Assembly (NCBI GenBank): GCA_021827245.1
Contig: JAKAWN010000442.1
Coordinates: forward strand, 1-5,577
Source of the DNA: Acidobacteriota bacterium
GTDB lineage: Bacteria; Acidobacteriota; Terriglobia; UBA7540
Length of the DNA: 5,577 bases
Reading direction: 5' to 3'
Position numbers and translations under genes: made by a program. How positions within the stretch are numbered: the first letter of the stretch is position 1; the number at the start of each line of letters is the position of its first letter. Below the pieces are notes generated by a model that saw nothing but the letters and a program-made list of their open reading frames with translations, did not search any database and had not been told where the DNA came from. Positions 5,064 through 5,577 of the stretch are shown piece by piece.

Positions 5064-5577
5064 ATGTTCAAGCGAATTGTGGCTGTGGTTTCCTCTCTGC
5101 TTCTCGTCGTGACTGTATGGGCGGGATCCCTGCCGGTGGGCACCGTAGACGTCAGCCACCAGACCACTCTTTCCGGGGTTCCTGCTGCTGCCGGCGCAAC
5201 CGTTTTTGAGGGTGACTCCGTTTCAGTTGCCCCTGGGGGAAGCGCAGCCTTGGACTTGCGCGACGGCTCAAGAGTAGTCTTGTCCGCGAATTCGCAGACG
5301 AAGCTGGTAAAGAGTGGTTCGCGACTGGCAGTCGAGGTCAGCCAAGGAGGGGTCATTCTGACCACCGCAGCGAAATCGAGCATCGAAGGGCAGATTGCAG
5401 ACGCCTCGTTCCGGCCGTCGGGTCCCTCGGCTTCCACGGGGTGGATGGGTTTCACTGCTCCGAATCACATCGTGTTGTACGCGGAAAAGGGAGACTGGTT
5501 GGTTAGCACCGGCCCCAATGGTCATAGCATGGTTCTCCACGCTGGCGAAAAGATCCAGGGCACTGTTAGCTCGAACC
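5064..5577 (+). CDS. Secreted FecR-domain protein, partial (3' end outside window)
   Basis: The frame is open from ATG 5064 to the window edge, giving 171 residues. GAGGGGG at 5052-5058 is a good ribosome site. Residues 1-20 form a Sec signal peptide: KR, a long hydrophobic core, and a likely cleavage after VWA (20/21). Residues about 38-100 have the FecR-like pattern: GATVFEGDSVSV, then GSAALDLRDGSRVVLS, an S-x-x-K-L turn, and VEVSQGGVILT. In classical FecR this domain is the periplasmic part of an anti-sigma regulator behind a membrane helix. Here it directly follows a signal peptide, so the protein is probably free in the periplasm or at the cell surface rather than a FecI regulator. Secreted FecR-domain proteins of this kind are, from memory, common in Acidobacteriota. 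No FecI sigma factor is in the window. Confidence 0.82.
   Translation, partial: MFKRIVAVVSSLLLVVTVWAGSLPVGTVDVSHQTTLSGVPAAAGATVFEGDSVSVAPGGSAALDLRDGSRVVLSANSQTKLVKSGSRLAVEVSQGGVILTTAAKSSIEGQIADASFRPSGPSASTGWMGFTAPNHIVLYAEKGDWLVSTGPNGHSMVLHAGEKIQGTVSSN

Noticed and set aside
4967..5455. Minus-strand 162-codon frame at the right end
   Set aside because: It is antisense to the FecR-domain gene, which has a signal peptide, a ribosome site and clear domain motifs.
1..5577. CRISPR array, tRNA or rRNA gene, or insertion sequence
   Set aside because: No regularly spaced direct repeats, no cloverleaf or rRNA signature, and no transposase or terminal inverted repeats were seen on either strand.

Overview
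The window suggests a moderately GC-rich bacterium, most likely an Acidobacteriota member. That is inferred from three things: a secreted FecR-domain protein, a HipA-like kinase paired with a DUF3037 protein, and high GC at third codon positions. No rRNA, tRNA, CRISPR array, insertion sequence or phage gene is visible, so the placement is not firm.

Layout. At the left edge (to 298, + strand) lies the C-terminal part of a HipA-like kinase whose start is outside the window. After a 440-base gap comes a two-gene operon on the minus strand. It holds a complete HipA-like kinase (about 2358-1552) followed, only 3 bases later, by a DUF3037 protein (1548-739). The two kinases are diverged paralogues, about half identical over their shared C-terminal 93 residues. 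They lie in opposite orientation, so the left fragment and the DUF3037 gene converge. Around 2383-2862 is a structured, apparently non-coding stretch. Next is a small, helical, acidic orphan protein (2863-3306, + strand). It converges with a minus-strand gene for an unrecognised secreted protein with a lipoprotein-type signal (about 4469-3570). A roughly 590-base intergenic region separates that gene from the divergent FecR-domain gene, which starts at 5064 and runs off the right edge.

How the parts may work together. The kinase and DUF3037 protein are almost certainly co-translated and probably act as one unit. No HipB-type DNA-binding antitoxin is next to them, so this is not a classical hipBA locus; a toxin-antitoxin-like or defence-like role is only inference. 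The lipoprotein and the FecR-domain protein are both exported, but nothing visible links them functionally. The lipoprotein gene has a good match to a sigma-54 (-24/-12) promoter with a perfect 18-bp palindrome just upstream. The FecR gene has a perfect sigma-70 -35 hexamer and a hairpin in its predicted leader. These two regulatory regions, and the inverted kinase paralogues, are the parts most worth a second look.
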